A stretch of DNA of 10,283 nucleotides from Sphingobacterium sp. (GCA_030146225.1 JASLCA010000277.1:1-10283), one strand, 5' to 3'. Counted from the first letter of the stretch, positions 1-7,424 are shown. Numbers and translations are program-made. The notes: generated from the sequence alone by a model not told the origin.

Positions 1-1001
1 CCTCCGATAAAGCCTGTGTGCAAGCCATAGTTGGAGCGCGATATCCATTCCGCGGTATTGGTTTCGCTCATTGGCTTTTGTGAACTCGGCAATAGCGTTA
101 TGGTATTTCGATCAAAGTAAAGGTCTCGCCAGCTCCCCCCCTTCATGTCTGTACAGGCGTAGACACTTTCATCGTCTTCCTCAGGAAGATGTACGATAAC
201 TGCTTGTTTGTTTTCTTGAGCCACCTCTTTGCGAACAAAGTGCCAGATGCTATCTGCAACAATAAGTGCATCTGTCTTGGCTATAGTGGAGTCAACTGGC
301 ATTTTCTCCATCTTGACGCGAGGCGGGAAGCCTCCTGCAAGTGTTCCTACGGTCTTGCGTACCAAGGGAAAGGACATAATCATACCTGTAAAGGCCATTA
401 ACAAGGCCAGCGTTAAGGAATAAAAGCCTAAGACATTGTGTAAATCGTAGTTGATACGTTTTAACTTGGCTTTCCAATTGATGGCAAAAGCCTGCTTGGT
501 ATGGCGTTTATTCCATTTTTTTGGCCACCATAATACAATACCTGATAGGGTGATAAAGAAGAAGATTGCCGTTGCCCAGCCCACAACCTGACGCCCAATC
601 TTACGGGGCATCCAAAGTTGGCGATGGCCCTCGTCCATCTCATGGAAGAAATCCTCATGATCTACTGCTGCTAAGATCTCAGCGGTATAGGGATTCATAA
701 ACAGGAGGGTATCGCTATGGTCTATAGAGGCTTTTACTGATTTGTCTAGTCCATAATACCAAAAGCTAGCCACCTCTAGTTCAGGATAGGTTTCCTTAAT
801 CTTTTGATGAAGTACACTTGGCGGCAATTGGTTCTCTTCCTGCTGCGGGGTTACGGAGTAATAACTGTAGACAAGGTCTTTAATCTCATGCTCGAAGACC
901 AATACACAGCCCGTTACGGATAGTATGACAACGATAATCCCCGAAACTAAGCCTAGCCATAAGTGCAACCAAGCATTTAATTGTAATAATTTTTTCTTCA
1001 T
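1..1001 (-). CDS. PepSY-associated transmembrane protein, XusC-like (3' end cut by window edge)
   Basis: This is an inner-membrane protein, 333 full codons visible and open at the left edge. The start is ATG, followed by a typical MKKKLLQLNAWLHLWLGL opening. Three hydrophobic spans are visible, at about residues 14-36, 138-159 and 190-213. Family hallmarks are the first-helix histidine (H13), the HEDFFHEMDEGHRQLW segment around 115-130, YDLHNVLGFY at 185-194 (H188), and YGLHTG at 325-330 (H328), the usual lead-in to a last helix that lies outside the window. Members of the PepSY_TM family include PiuB-type iron-regulated proteins and FoxB-type haem-containing siderophore reductases, so the histidines are candidate haem ligands. 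It follows a TonB-dependent receptor and a DUF4374 lipoprotein, the order of the XusABC siderophore system, which suggests a role in handling or reducing imported ferric siderophore. A terminator stem-loop separates it from the upstream gene, so its expression may be partly independent. Family call is firm; substrate is inferred. Confidence 0.9.
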   Translation of the reverse strand, partial: MKKKLLQLNAWLHLWLGLVSGIIVVILSVTGCVLVFEHEIKDLVYSYYSVTPQQEENQLPPSVLHQKIKETYPELEVASFWYYGLDKSVKASIDHSDTLLFMNPYTAEILAAVDHEDFFHEMDEGHRQLWMPRKIGRQVVGWATAIFFFITLSGIVLWWPKKWNKRHTKQAFAINWKAKLKRINYDLHNVLGFYSLTLALLMAFTGMIMSFPLVRKTVGTLAGGFPPRVKMEKMPVDSTIAKTDALIVADSIWHFVRKEVAQENKQAVIVHLPEEDDESVYACTDMKGGSWRDLYFDRNTITLLPSSQKPMSETNTAEWISRSNYGLHTGFIG

Positions 1002-1082
1002 TGGTTTGTTGTTTACCAGTGTTTGGTCCAAAGTGATTGTTGTTACAGCCTAGGTTGGGCGCTCAAAGTGGAAAAACAAAAG

Positions 1083-1120
1083 TGAAACTTCCCTTTGCCA
1101 ATAGGCTTAGGGAAGTTTCA
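1083..1120 (-). terminator. Intrinsic terminator/attenuator between the DUF4374 and PepSY genes
   Basis: A perfect 12-bp inverted repeat (TGAAACTTCCCT / AGGGAAGTTTCA) encloses a further GCC/GGC pairing with an AATA loop. On the minus strand the stem is followed by a T-rich run (CTTTTGTTTTT). It lies 15 bp after the stop of the DUF4374 lipoprotein gene and about 80 bp before the PepSY gene start, so it probably ends or dampens transcription of the receptor-lipoprotein unit. Confidence 0.75.
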
Positions 1121-1135
1121 GTATAAAAAAGGTTA

Positions 1136-2371
1136 TTAATTTAATTTATATAGAACTGGAGTGTCGCCGTCTGAGCCTTCGATTTTAGCCCCTTTGGTCA
1201 TCTTGTTGTTTGCAGAATCATATTCCCAGATGTATACGCCATCAGCCTTTAGGTCATTTACTGCGATATAAGCCTTGCCTTGGTTGACAACGGCGGATCT
1301 AGAGCTACCCAAGAGTGGGAAGTCAAGCTTATGAACAATTTGTTGTGTGTTTACATCTACTACTACATATTCCCACATTGCTGCATACCACCAGTCATCG
1401 TGTACTTTTACATTGGTCTTGGTATCGTGGGCATTGATTAAGATCGCCTTTCCATTGCCTAAGTAAGTAACGCCTAATTGATTGTCGCCAGCAAGTTTAG
1501 CACTAGTATTAAAGAAGTAATTCGGGTCAATTTTATATTCCCCATCTTTAATACGTAAAAATCCAGTTGGCATACTTGGCTTGTTACCGCCCAATACAGG
1601 CATGGTATGGGTCAAGATATAGGTGTAGCCATTTTCTTTGAATTTGCTAAAGTAGCCATTGCGGACAGCACCTAGTGGAGCTGAACGCTCATCTTCACTT
1701 GTAACCTTTAGGTTATTCATTCCTGCTGCATCCATTACTGCGGTGTAAGACTTATCGTAATGTACTTTCGTCTCTTCATTGTATATGCCGTAGCCAATTA
1801 CAATTTTATTGCCTTCTGGTATAACAGAGAAAACCCGACGGGAATGTTTCTCAGGAATGCCTGTACGATCAAACTCACCACTTTTGGTTACCTCCATCTT
1901 GCTTACATCAATAACTGCATAGAAGTTGCTGGATCTAGGACCAATAATTAGTTCACTTTCGCTTAACCAAGCATGCCAGCCAACATAAAGCGCAGGCAGT
2001 TGGGAGAAAGGGATTTCTTTAATCGTAGTTAAGACACCATTTTCAAAGCGGAACTTACCAAAGGTTGCATTGTCTGGGTTTAAGCTGTAGAAGTCACGGC
2101 CTTTTTGGACAACATTTTCCTCCCAAGGAAGAAGGTCAGTTATATTTGTACCTTTTCCTACTGGAGATATTTTGCCTGTCATCAAGCTTTCCACAGGCAG
2201 CATATAGCGACCATTAGTCGTACGGATGGTTACGGCATATTCAGGGTTAATAACTTGGTCTGGTCCATCAGGTCCGTTTTTATCACTACACGATACTGCT
2301 GAAAGTGCTGTTGTAGCAAGCGCAAGTAAAATGAGGTTAAATCGTTTTTTTAAAGGAATTTGTGTTATCAT
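1136..2371 (-). CDS. DUF4374 domain lipoprotein, XusB-like siderophore-binding candidate
   Basis: This 411-aa protein opens with a lipoprotein signal peptide: basic KKR, a hydrophobic run, then AVSC with the acylated cysteine at residue 28. The residues after the cysteine (SDKNGPDGPD) are acidic, resembling a Bacteroidota surface-export signal, so the mature protein is probably tethered on the outer surface. The rest is a run of beta-rich blocks of the kind DUF4374 proteins fold into a beta-propeller. Typical pieces are NPDNATFGKF (98-107), PTGFLRIKDGEYKIDP (268-283), GKAYIAVND (365-373) and VYIWEYDS (379-386). In B. thetaiotaomicron the equivalent protein, XusB, binds ferric siderophores and delivers them to the receptor XusA. 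Here the gene starts 5 bp after the receptor stop (TAAATAAAATG junction), so co-transcription and translational coupling are likely. A paralogue lies at 4954-6162. Family is well supported; siderophore binding is inferred from context and homology. Confidence 0.88.
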   Translation of the reverse strand: MITQIPLKKRFNLILLALATTALSAVSCSDKNGPDGPDQVINPEYAVTIRTTNGRYMLPVESLMTGKISPVGKGTNITDLLPWEENVVQKGRDFYSLNPDNATFGKFRFENGVLTTIKEIPFSQLPALYVGWHAWLSESELIIGPRSSNFYAVIDVSKMEVTKSGEFDRTGIPEKHSRRVFSVIPEGNKIVIGYGIYNEETKVHYDKSYTAVMDAAGMNNLKVTSEDERSAPLGAVRNGYFSKFKENGYTYILTHTMPVLGGNKPSMPTGFLRIKDGEYKIDPNYFFNTSAKLAGDNQLGVTYLGNGKAILINAHDTKTNVKVHDDWWYAAMWEYVVVDVNTQQIVHKLDFPLLGSSRSAVVNQGKAYIAVNDLKADGVYIWEYDSANNKMTKGAKIEGSDGDTPVLYKLN

Positions 2372-2376
2372 TTTAT

Positions 2377-4797
2377 TTATTTGTTAGAATTGTACATGTT
2401 TAAGTTATAGCGTAGTTTTACCGAGAAAGAGCGCCCAGGCTTCTGCAATTTTGCATTGTCATAGGCAATCTGATCCGTCAGATTTTTACTCTCTAGTGTA
2501 ATATTGTAAAGACCTTTCTTCAGGGAATAGGTGATCCCCACATTTTGAATCCATTGGGTAGGGATGTAGTAATTGGTATTCTTATCCCCGAGCTTTGACC
2601 AGGTCATGGAGTACTCGTTTACAAACTGCATATACCAGTTAAACTCTAAGCGCGTATCTTTTCCCAATAGGTCATTCTTGCCAATAATAAAGTCGGTGTT
2701 CCCATACAACCAGGGCTTATCAGGCATACGGCTTTTATAGGTGATTTTAGGGCGATTGGTGCCGCGCTCAAACTCTTCTCTATCCATTGCGCTTTCATAG
2801 CTTAAGTTTACGGTAAAGCGAAATAGGTCGGCATAGTTGTATACTGATTCGAATTCAGCCCCAGTGACCTTAATGCCTCCAAAGTTGAAGAAGGTTCTAA
2901 AGTTTTCAATCCCTCCCTCACCCTGTACCGGCGGCGTACTTTGTATATAGTCATCTACATCTCTGTAGAATGCGCCTGCCGAAACGTTGATTTGTTGCTT
3001 TTCACCTATCTTGCTTCCGTAGAATAGGCCTAAGTTGTAATTATGACTATGCTCAGGGACTAATTTTGGGTTTGCACCTACTGTTGTGCCATCCCCAAAA
3101 AGCTCTACCAGTCCTGGAAGACGATACGCACTTTCATAGGAAGCCTTAAGGCCTAAGTCTGCTAAGATAAAGTAGCTTGATGCAACGCCATAGCCGAGAT
3201 AACTCTTGTTTTCTGAGCTTTCTACACCCGCTTTATCTAGAATCTTACCCGTTAGCAGGTAGTATTTTGTAAAGGCATGGTTGCGCCATTTCTTGTTAAA
3301 GAAATCATGCATATAGTTGAGGCCCATAACATGTTTATTCACCCGATTGGATTGATCCTTGGTATGATTATATGGGTCTATCTCATTGTAACCTTTTCGG
3401 TAATTGCTGTTAAAGGTATGGGTAAGGTTTACAGATTGTTGGGTATTGATCAAGTAGTTTAAGGTAGACTGTATGGTATTGTTATAGCCTGTATAATGCT
3501 GTATAAGTTTTGATGTACTACGTTCTGCTCCTGTAGGATGATAACTTCCATTATCAGGAAGCCCATTCCAACGGTAGGTGGTATAGGAGCTGGTGTCGGT
3601 AATAACAGATTTATCTTGTGCTAGGTTGGCAAACAAGGATGCAGATAGCCCTTCAATAAAAAGATTGTCCTTTCTATAGCGGATGCTGGGCGCAATGCTT
3701 TTGGACTTTTCATTAATATGTGCAAAGACTCTTTCCTGTGTAGCTCCGGTTTGAATCTCCCGGTAGATATCCGAATAGGTTAACCCTACTACCAAGATGT
3801 CTGCCCATTTCTTCTTGGCAATCCCGACTTCTACCTGAGACATGGCAGAGCGGTAGCTGTCATTGAAACGGCGAGCAGTGGCCAGGGTGTCGTAGCCTGA
3901 GTTAGCACTATTAGGCACTTTTAGGTAAACGCGGGCCGCAGGGTTGGTTTTCATCAGGTAATCATTGTCCGAATAGTTGTAGTAAGCATTCGCATTAATA
4001 TGTATGCCTGTCTTTGGCTCGGTATAACTGGCGCTTATTGCGCTGCGGTGGGTATTGAAAGAACCCAGGCTGTAGCTCAGGTCAATTGCTTTTTTGCGGT
4101 CTCTATTGGTTATAATATTGATTGCCCCGCCTAATGCATCGGTCGTCAGGTGAGCGGGTACTACCCCTTTATACACCTCAATACGCTCGACAATATTAAT
4201 CGGGATATTATTGAAGGACATCCCACTTCCAAAGGCCTCAATGGGCACTCCATCGATAAAGAATTTTACCTGATTGCCGGAAAGGCCATTTAGGGAGAGG
4301 GTATAGGCAGAGCCTAAACCGCCTTGTTCACGTATTTTAACCCCTGTGCTTCTATTTAAGATCTGATTGACATCGGCGTTTATATTTGCATATTGCTTAG
4401 CATCGATCACATTGACACTAAAGCCTGACTCCTGCATCTTCTTGAGCTCCGATTTTCCGGATACATGGACTGCACTAATCTGCTGTAGGTCTTCCTGCAA
4501 AATAAATTGCAACTCTTCCTCGGCTTGCGGCAGGCTGATGCTTTGCTTTTTTGTTAGGTAGCCAATATTGCTGACCTGAACTTCGTACTGTCCTTTTGGT
4601 AATTTTTGAAATTGAAACCGCCCATTTTCATCCGTTATTGTTTCGGATGTTCCGCCGCTGAGCTTTACTTTAGCACCTTGTAAGCGTAAGTTTGTTTCCG
4701 TTTTTACTGTGCCTGTTAGGGTATGGTTGCTTTGTCCATATACTATCAAACAGTTTACCATGAAGGCCATCGTCATCGCCCATGTCGCTCTATACAT
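2377..4797 (-). CDS. TonB-dependent siderophore receptor, XusA-like
   Basis: This 806-aa outer-membrane receptor has a signal peptide ending VYG-Q (cleavage near 21/22). A CarboxypepD_reg-like beta-sandwich follows at about 25-102 (TGTVKT, GAKVKLSGG, TDENGRFQF, GYLTKKQSI). The plug at about 115-231 contains the classic VKFFIDGVPIEAFG, IERIEVYKG-type and LGGAINIIT motifs. The remainder is a 22-strand-type barrel with aromatic strand ends, including GNTDFIIGKND and LESKNLTDQIAYDNA near the C-terminus. It has no SusC-style features, no partner SusD, and no STN signalling domain before the plug. The tight link to a DUF4374 lipoprotein and then a PepSY membrane protein makes it the receptor of a XusABC-like ferric siderophore system. 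The start is the ATG preceded by TAAATAAA, and a Fur-box-like dyad ends three bases upstream of it. Receptor identity is firm; the specific siderophore cannot be read from sequence. Confidence 0.93.
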   Translation of the reverse strand: MYRATWAMTMAFMVNCLIVYGQSNHTLTGTVKTETNLRLQGAKVKLSGGTSETITDENGRFQFQKLPKGQYEVQVSNIGYLTKKQSISLPQAEEELQFILQEDLQQISAVHVSGKSELKKMQESGFSVNVIDAKQYANINADVNQILNRSTGVKIREQGGLGSAYTLSLNGLSGNQVKFFIDGVPIEAFGSGMSFNNIPINIVERIEVYKGVVPAHLTTDALGGAINIITNRDRKKAIDLSYSLGSFNTHRSAISASYTEPKTGIHINANAYYNYSDNDYLMKTNPAARVYLKVPNSANSGYDTLATARRFNDSYRSAMSQVEVGIAKKKWADILVVGLTYSDIYREIQTGATQERVFAHINEKSKSIAPSIRYRKDNLFIEGLSASLFANLAQDKSVITDTSSYTTYRWNGLPDNGSYHPTGAERSTSKLIQHYTGYNNTIQSTLNYLINTQQSVNLTHTFNSNYRKGYNEIDPYNHTKDQSNRVNKHVMGLNYMHDFFNKKWRNHAFTKYYLLTGKILDKAGVESSENKSYLGYGVASSYFILADLGLKASYESAYRLPGLVELFGDGTTVGANPKLVPEHSHNYNLGLFYGSKIGEKQQINVSAGAFYRDVDDYIQSTPPVQGEGGIENFRTFFNFGGIKVTGAEFESVYNYADLFRFTVNLSYESAMDREEFERGTNRPKITYKSRMPDKPWLYGNTDFIIGKNDLLGKDTRLEFNWYMQFVNEYSMTWSKLGDKNTNYYIPTQWIQNVGITYSLKKGLYNITLESKNLTDQIAYDNAKLQKPGRSFSVKLRYNLNMYNSNK

Positions 4798-4800
4798 TTT

Positions 4801-4819
4801 ATTTAGATTAATTATACAT
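4801..4819. promoter_or_regulatory. Fur-box-like operator in the leader of the XusA-like receptor gene
   Basis: ATTTAGATTAATTATACAT is an imperfect 9-1-9 dyad in which six of nine positions pair. Nineteen of 20 bases, counting one flanking base, match a site upstream of the other receptor gene, and it resembles a third site upstream of the sigma gene. It ends three bases before the receptor ATG, where a bound repressor would block transcription or initiation. Assignment to Fur is inference. Confidence 0.55.
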
Positions 4820-4906
4820 AAGGATGTTGCGGTAGAAGGACTTTACCGAAGGTGGGGATGCGAAAAAAAGCTAGAAAATGTAAAAAAAAGTCAAAATAGT
4901 ACTTAA

Positions 4907-4923
4907 AAGCCTCAAAAAGGCCT
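4907..4923 (-). terminator. Weak stem-loop terminator after the sigma-linked DUF4374 gene
   Basis: Read on the minus strand, GCCT/AGGC pairs around a five-base loop, with a G-U and an A-U pair extending it. T-rich stretches follow (TTTT, then TTTTTTTT about 20 bases further on). It lies about 30 bp after the stop of the lipoprotein gene ending at 4954 and upstream of the receptor gene. The stem is short, so it may be weak or leaky. Confidence 0.35.
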
Positions 4924-4953
4924 AAAATTTTGTTTTCAAAAATTCTGTTTAGC

Positions 4954-6162
4954 TTATTTTAGATGGTCTAGGCGTAGGATATAACTACTGTTATTGGGAA
5001 CAGTTATTCCTTTTTTGATTTTTTCACTGGTACTATCATAGATCCAGACGGCATGTTGATCCTGGGCATCATCGATAGCAATATAGGCGATGCCATCTTT
5101 GATCCACACATTTTCTTTACGGGTGCCTTTGTCCAAGGGGATGTCCAGTTTGCTGAAAGCACCCGTCAGTAGGTTGACCCGATAATACTCAAATTGATAG
5201 GTGGAGTGATGATTGGAGAAGTCGCTGTATTTGTCCTGCTGCTCGGCTCTGATAATCGCCTCTTGCTTGCCTAAATACCAGAGTCCATAGGCGTGATTTT
5301 GTATCTGCTGTGAGATATTGATAAAGAACTTTGGATCTATTTGCAGGCTATCCTTTTGTTTACGAAAAATGCCCGTGGGCTGTTGTAGGTTATTGCCCAT
5401 AGCAATGCCAGGACAGGACATAAAATAGAAATCTCCTTTTTCATCCGTAAAGCTGTAGGATTGTACCAAGTTAAATCCACCGGGATAGGTAGACCGATGA
5501 TCCTCTTCTTGATGTAGTATATCTCCGCTAGCCAGATCAATGGTCATAAAGTACATGCTGTCTGCCGTGCTGTAATCATCCTTGCCGAAAAACTGGCTGT
5601 AGGAATATCCAAACCAGAGCTTGTTGGCTTTCAGCTCCATAATGCCAATGCTCAAGATATTGAAGTCATCTTTAGCCGCTGGCAGGGGGAGTTGCTTTTT
5701 TAGGATTAATTTAAAGTTTCGGGTATCCAATAAGAATATATTTCCTTTATCCAAGTGCGTACTCTCGATGGTGGCAATAAGCAGCGTATCCGAATTGTTA
5801 ACCCAGGAGACGTTTTCAAGGTAATTATCTCCTAGATCTATAGAATCTATAGGGACAAGGCCATTGGCATTTAAACCAAATTTTCGAAAATGCCTATTCT
5901 TAGGGTTGAGTTGATAGTAGAAGCCATCTTTTAAGATAAACTCTCTATTGAAATTTAAACCTGAGGGAACCGGGATGGCTTGTGTAAGAGCAGCTGTGCT
6001 GTCTAGGGCCTGGGTTAATAAGATCGCATGGGAGTCATCCTTCTGTAGCAAGTACAGGGAGAAGGCTGCATTGTCTGATGCTACTGGCTTTTGCGTACAA
6101 TTCGTAAATGCTAGTATGAAGCAGGATAAGAGCAGAATGCTTTTTAGGTATTTAACACACAT
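4954..6162 (-). CDS. DUF4374-like lipoprotein in the sigma/FecR-like unit (paralogue of the XusB-like protein)
   Basis: This 402-aa protein is translated from the ATG at 6162. The frame stays open upstream, but those codons overlap the FecR-like gene, and only this start gives a lipoprotein signal peptide (MCVKYLKSIL, hydrophobic run, FTNC with C22). The body aligns with the other DUF4374 protein in the window: LNPKNRHFRKF (85-95), QPTGIFR...IDPKFFIN (261-282), GLWYLGKQEAII (293-304), GIAYIAIDD (357-365) and AVWIYDSTSEKIKKG (371-385) all have clear counterparts. Unlike its paralogue it lacks an acidic patch after the cysteine (TQKPVASD), so it may face the periplasm rather than the surface. 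It starts 7 bp after the FecR-like gene stop, arguing for coupled expression. By family it should be a beta-propeller and may bind a siderophore; a sensor role is speculation from its neighbours. Confidence 0.83.
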   Translation of the reverse strand: MCVKYLKSILLLSCFILAFTNCTQKPVASDNAAFSLYLLQKDDSHAILLTQALDSTAALTQAIPVPSGLNFNREFILKDGFYYQLNPKNRHFRKFGLNANGLVPIDSIDLGDNYLENVSWVNNSDTLLIATIESTHLDKGNIFLLDTRNFKLILKKQLPLPAAKDDFNILSIGIMELKANKLWFGYSYSQFFGKDDYSTADSMYFMTIDLASGDILHQEEDHRSTYPGGFNLVQSYSFTDEKGDFYFMSCPGIAMGNNLQQPTGIFRKQKDSLQIDPKFFINISQQIQNHAYGLWYLGKQEAIIRAEQQDKYSDFSNHHSTYQFEYYRVNLLTGAFSKLDIPLDKGTRKENVWIKDGIAYIAIDDAQDQHAVWIYDSTSEKIKKGITVPNNSSYILRLDHLK

Positions 6163-6169
6163 CGCCAAG

Positions 6170-6784
6170 CTAGGATATTTGAAACTGTTTGCGTATTTGC
6201 TTTTGTACAATAGCTGGTAAGAAGGTAAATTCTCCTTTGCGCACAATAATAATCTTATTTGGATCCTTGGTCTCTGAAAGGTAATAGGTCTCGCCTGCCT
6301 TGAAGTGTAAATTTGCCTGCTTGCCATACTGTAAGATAATATCTTTGTTAGGCTTAAAGAGTACATTGCCCGTCAGGGTAAAGTCCCCAGAGTTTACATC
6401 TATATTAGCTTTGCTATTGGCACCTAAGACAAACTCAAAGGCTTGTTGCTTGACACTTGCCTGGGAGAATAGAGAAGCGGATTGTGACGCTTTAGGATTT
6501 CCCTGGCTTGTCCAGTAGTATGCGCCAAGTATTACCAGCAGGGAAGCTGCAATAGAAACTGCCGGCTTAAGCCATAGCCTGTACACGGGGCTTTCCTTTT
6601 TATCAACAAAGGCTTCAATAGGAGACCAAATCATTTCTTGATCGACTTCTTCAACTGTATCGCTGTCCATATCAAGCTGATCCCAATCTTCATTCTCCAA
6701 CCAATTGCATACCGCAATACGCTCTTGCTCAGTGCACTGGCCAAGTTCATATTTTTCGAGTAACGCTTTATTGATATGTGTCAT
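6170..6784 (-). CDS. FecR-like single-span membrane protein, probable anti-sigma factor
   Basis: This is a 204-aa protein. Its N-terminus (ALLEKYELGQCTEQERIAVCNWLEN, about 7-31) resembles the cytoplasmic sigma-binding start of Bacteroidota FecR proteins. An acidic linker (about 34-63), one transmembrane helix (about 73-91) and a periplasmic part of about 110 residues follow. The periplasmic part is much shorter than in usual FecR proteins (about 320-390 aa in total). I do not see the standard FecR block with YGxxxxxxLPDGxxVxLN; only fragments such as LQYGKQANLHFKAGETYYLS (151-170) recall it. It follows the ECF sigma gene by 92 bp and precedes a DUF4374-like lipoprotein by 7 bp, which supports an anti-sigma role controlling siderophore uptake. 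Start is ATG. The function rests on topology, N-terminal resemblance and context, so a divergent anti-sigma factor is the best call rather than a certain one. Confidence 0.7.
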   Translation of the reverse strand: MTHINKALLEKYELGQCTEQERIAVCNWLENEDWDQLDMDSDTVEEVDQEMIWSPIEAFVDKKESPVYRLWLKPAVSIAASLLVILGAYYWTSQGNPKASQSASLFSQASVKQQAFEFVLGANSKANIDVNSGDFTLTGNVLFKPNKDIILQYGKQANLHFKAGETYYLSETKDPNKIIIVRKGEFTFLPAIVQKQIRKQFQIS

Positions 6785-6825
6785 GCTTATTGGGAAACGA
6801 TTATGCTATCTTGTTGTGTATGAAA

Positions 6826-6833
6826 CAAAAATA
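6826..6833 (-). promoter_or_regulatory. Possible Bacteroidota -7 promoter element for the FecR-like gene
   Basis: On the minus strand TATTTTTG fits the Bacteroidota -7 consensus TAnnTTTG and lies about 42 bp before the ATG of the FecR-like gene. I could not find a convincing TTTG -33 element at the expected 19-21 bp spacing, so this is only a candidate. If real, the FecR-like and lipoprotein genes could be transcribed separately from the sigma gene. Confidence 0.25.
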
Positions 6834-6856
6834 CAAAAAATTGTAGAAGTATTTTT
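6827..6856. repeat. 8-bp inverted repeat between the sigma and FecR-like genes
   Basis: AAAAATAC and GTATTTTT form a perfect inverted repeat around a 14-base spacer in the sigma/FecR-like intergenic gap. The arms are nearly all A-T pairs, so it would be a weak hairpin. Its left arm overlaps the possible -7 element, leaving a protein-binding dyad or weak terminator as alternatives. Confidence 0.35.
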
Positions 6857-6876
6857 TCGATTTGTGCAGTCCAAGT

Positions 6877-7401
6877 TTATTCCTGTTTTTTAAAGAAATT
6901 GCGAAATACCATAAGGGCCTTACTTATATGATATTCTACAGCGCGCTCGGTAATAAAAAGTTGTTGCGCAATCTCTTTATTGGTAAGGCCCTGCTCTCTG
7001 CTCATCTTAAATACATTCTTACATTGCTTGGGCAGGGTTTCTATAATGCTGCTGATGCGCTCCTTTAATTCCTTAAAGTTCATATGATTGTCTTCATAAG
7101 CAGCGCTGCTTTCCGTCAGGATATGTGCATGATGTCGATTTCGGGTAGCCTTATTCCGGATATACTCTAAGCTTTTTAGCTTAACAGCCCTTAATAAATA
7201 GCGTTCGGCATCGTGTAGTGAAAGATGCTGACGGCGTTCCCACAAGGACTTGAAAATCTCTTGTACGATTTCCTTTGCGTCATCTTCATTGCTGGTCGTT
7301 TTTAGCGCAAAGCAATACATCCTTTTCCAATAGGTTTGAAAAAGTTGCTCAAATGTCTTTCTGTCTATTATTTGAGCTGTAGTATGTGAAGAGGTATTCA
7401 A
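6877..7401 (-). CDS. ECF (FecI-type) RNA polymerase sigma factor
   Basis: This 174-aa sigma-70 family factor is of the extracytoplasmic-function type. Region 2 spans about 15-82 (FEQLFQTYWKRMYCFAL, then DDAKEIVQEIFKSLWERR). Region 4 spans about 113-167, with LPKQCKNVF and a helix-turn-helix at GLTNKEIAQQLFITERAVEYHISKAL. This is the normal size and layout for Bacteroidota ECF factors paired with FecR proteins. No ATG precedes region 2 in frame and a stop lies 24 bases upstream, so TTG at 7401 is the only sensible start; there is no Shine-Dalgarno sequence before it. A Fur-box-like dyad lies 24 bases upstream of the start. The downstream FecR-like gene is its likely anti-sigma partner, and the nearby TonB-dependent receptor operon is a plausible target. 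Identity is firm; regulon is inferred. Confidence 0.92.
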   Translation of the reverse strand: MNTSSHTTAQIIDRKTFEQLFQTYWKRMYCFALKTTSNEDDAKEIVQEIFKSLWERRQHLSLHDAERYLLRAVKLKSLEYIRNKATRNRHHAHILTESSAAYEDNHMNFKELKERISSIIETLPKQCKNVFKMSREQGLTNKEIAQQLFITERAVEYHISKALMVFRNFFKKQE

Positions 7402-7424
7402 AACGGAGGTAAAGATAGTCTTTT

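Noticed and set aside
292..658. Two short minus-strand open frames of about 60 codons in other frames within the left-edge gene
   Set aside because: The full PepSY protein reads without interruption through the same DNA with all family motifs, so these are out-of-frame shadows.
4830..4848. CGGTA/TACCG 5-bp inverted repeat in the leader of the XusA-like receptor
   Set aside because: The stem is short with a nine-base loop, pairs poorly when extended on the transcribed strand, and has no partner copy elsewhere in the window.
5948..6220. 90-codon plus-strand open frame
   Set aside because: It runs antisense to the DUF4374-like gene, crosses into the FecR-like gene, and shows no domain, signal peptide or credible promoter. 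It looks like a shadow of the coding strand.
6163..6366. Upstream extension of the sigma-linked DUF4374 gene (68 extra codons with an in-frame start at 6366)
   Set aside because: The extension overlaps the FecR-like gene in another frame and would bury the lipoprotein signal peptide inside the protein. The ATG at 6162 gives a proper signal peptide and a 7-bp intergenic gap.
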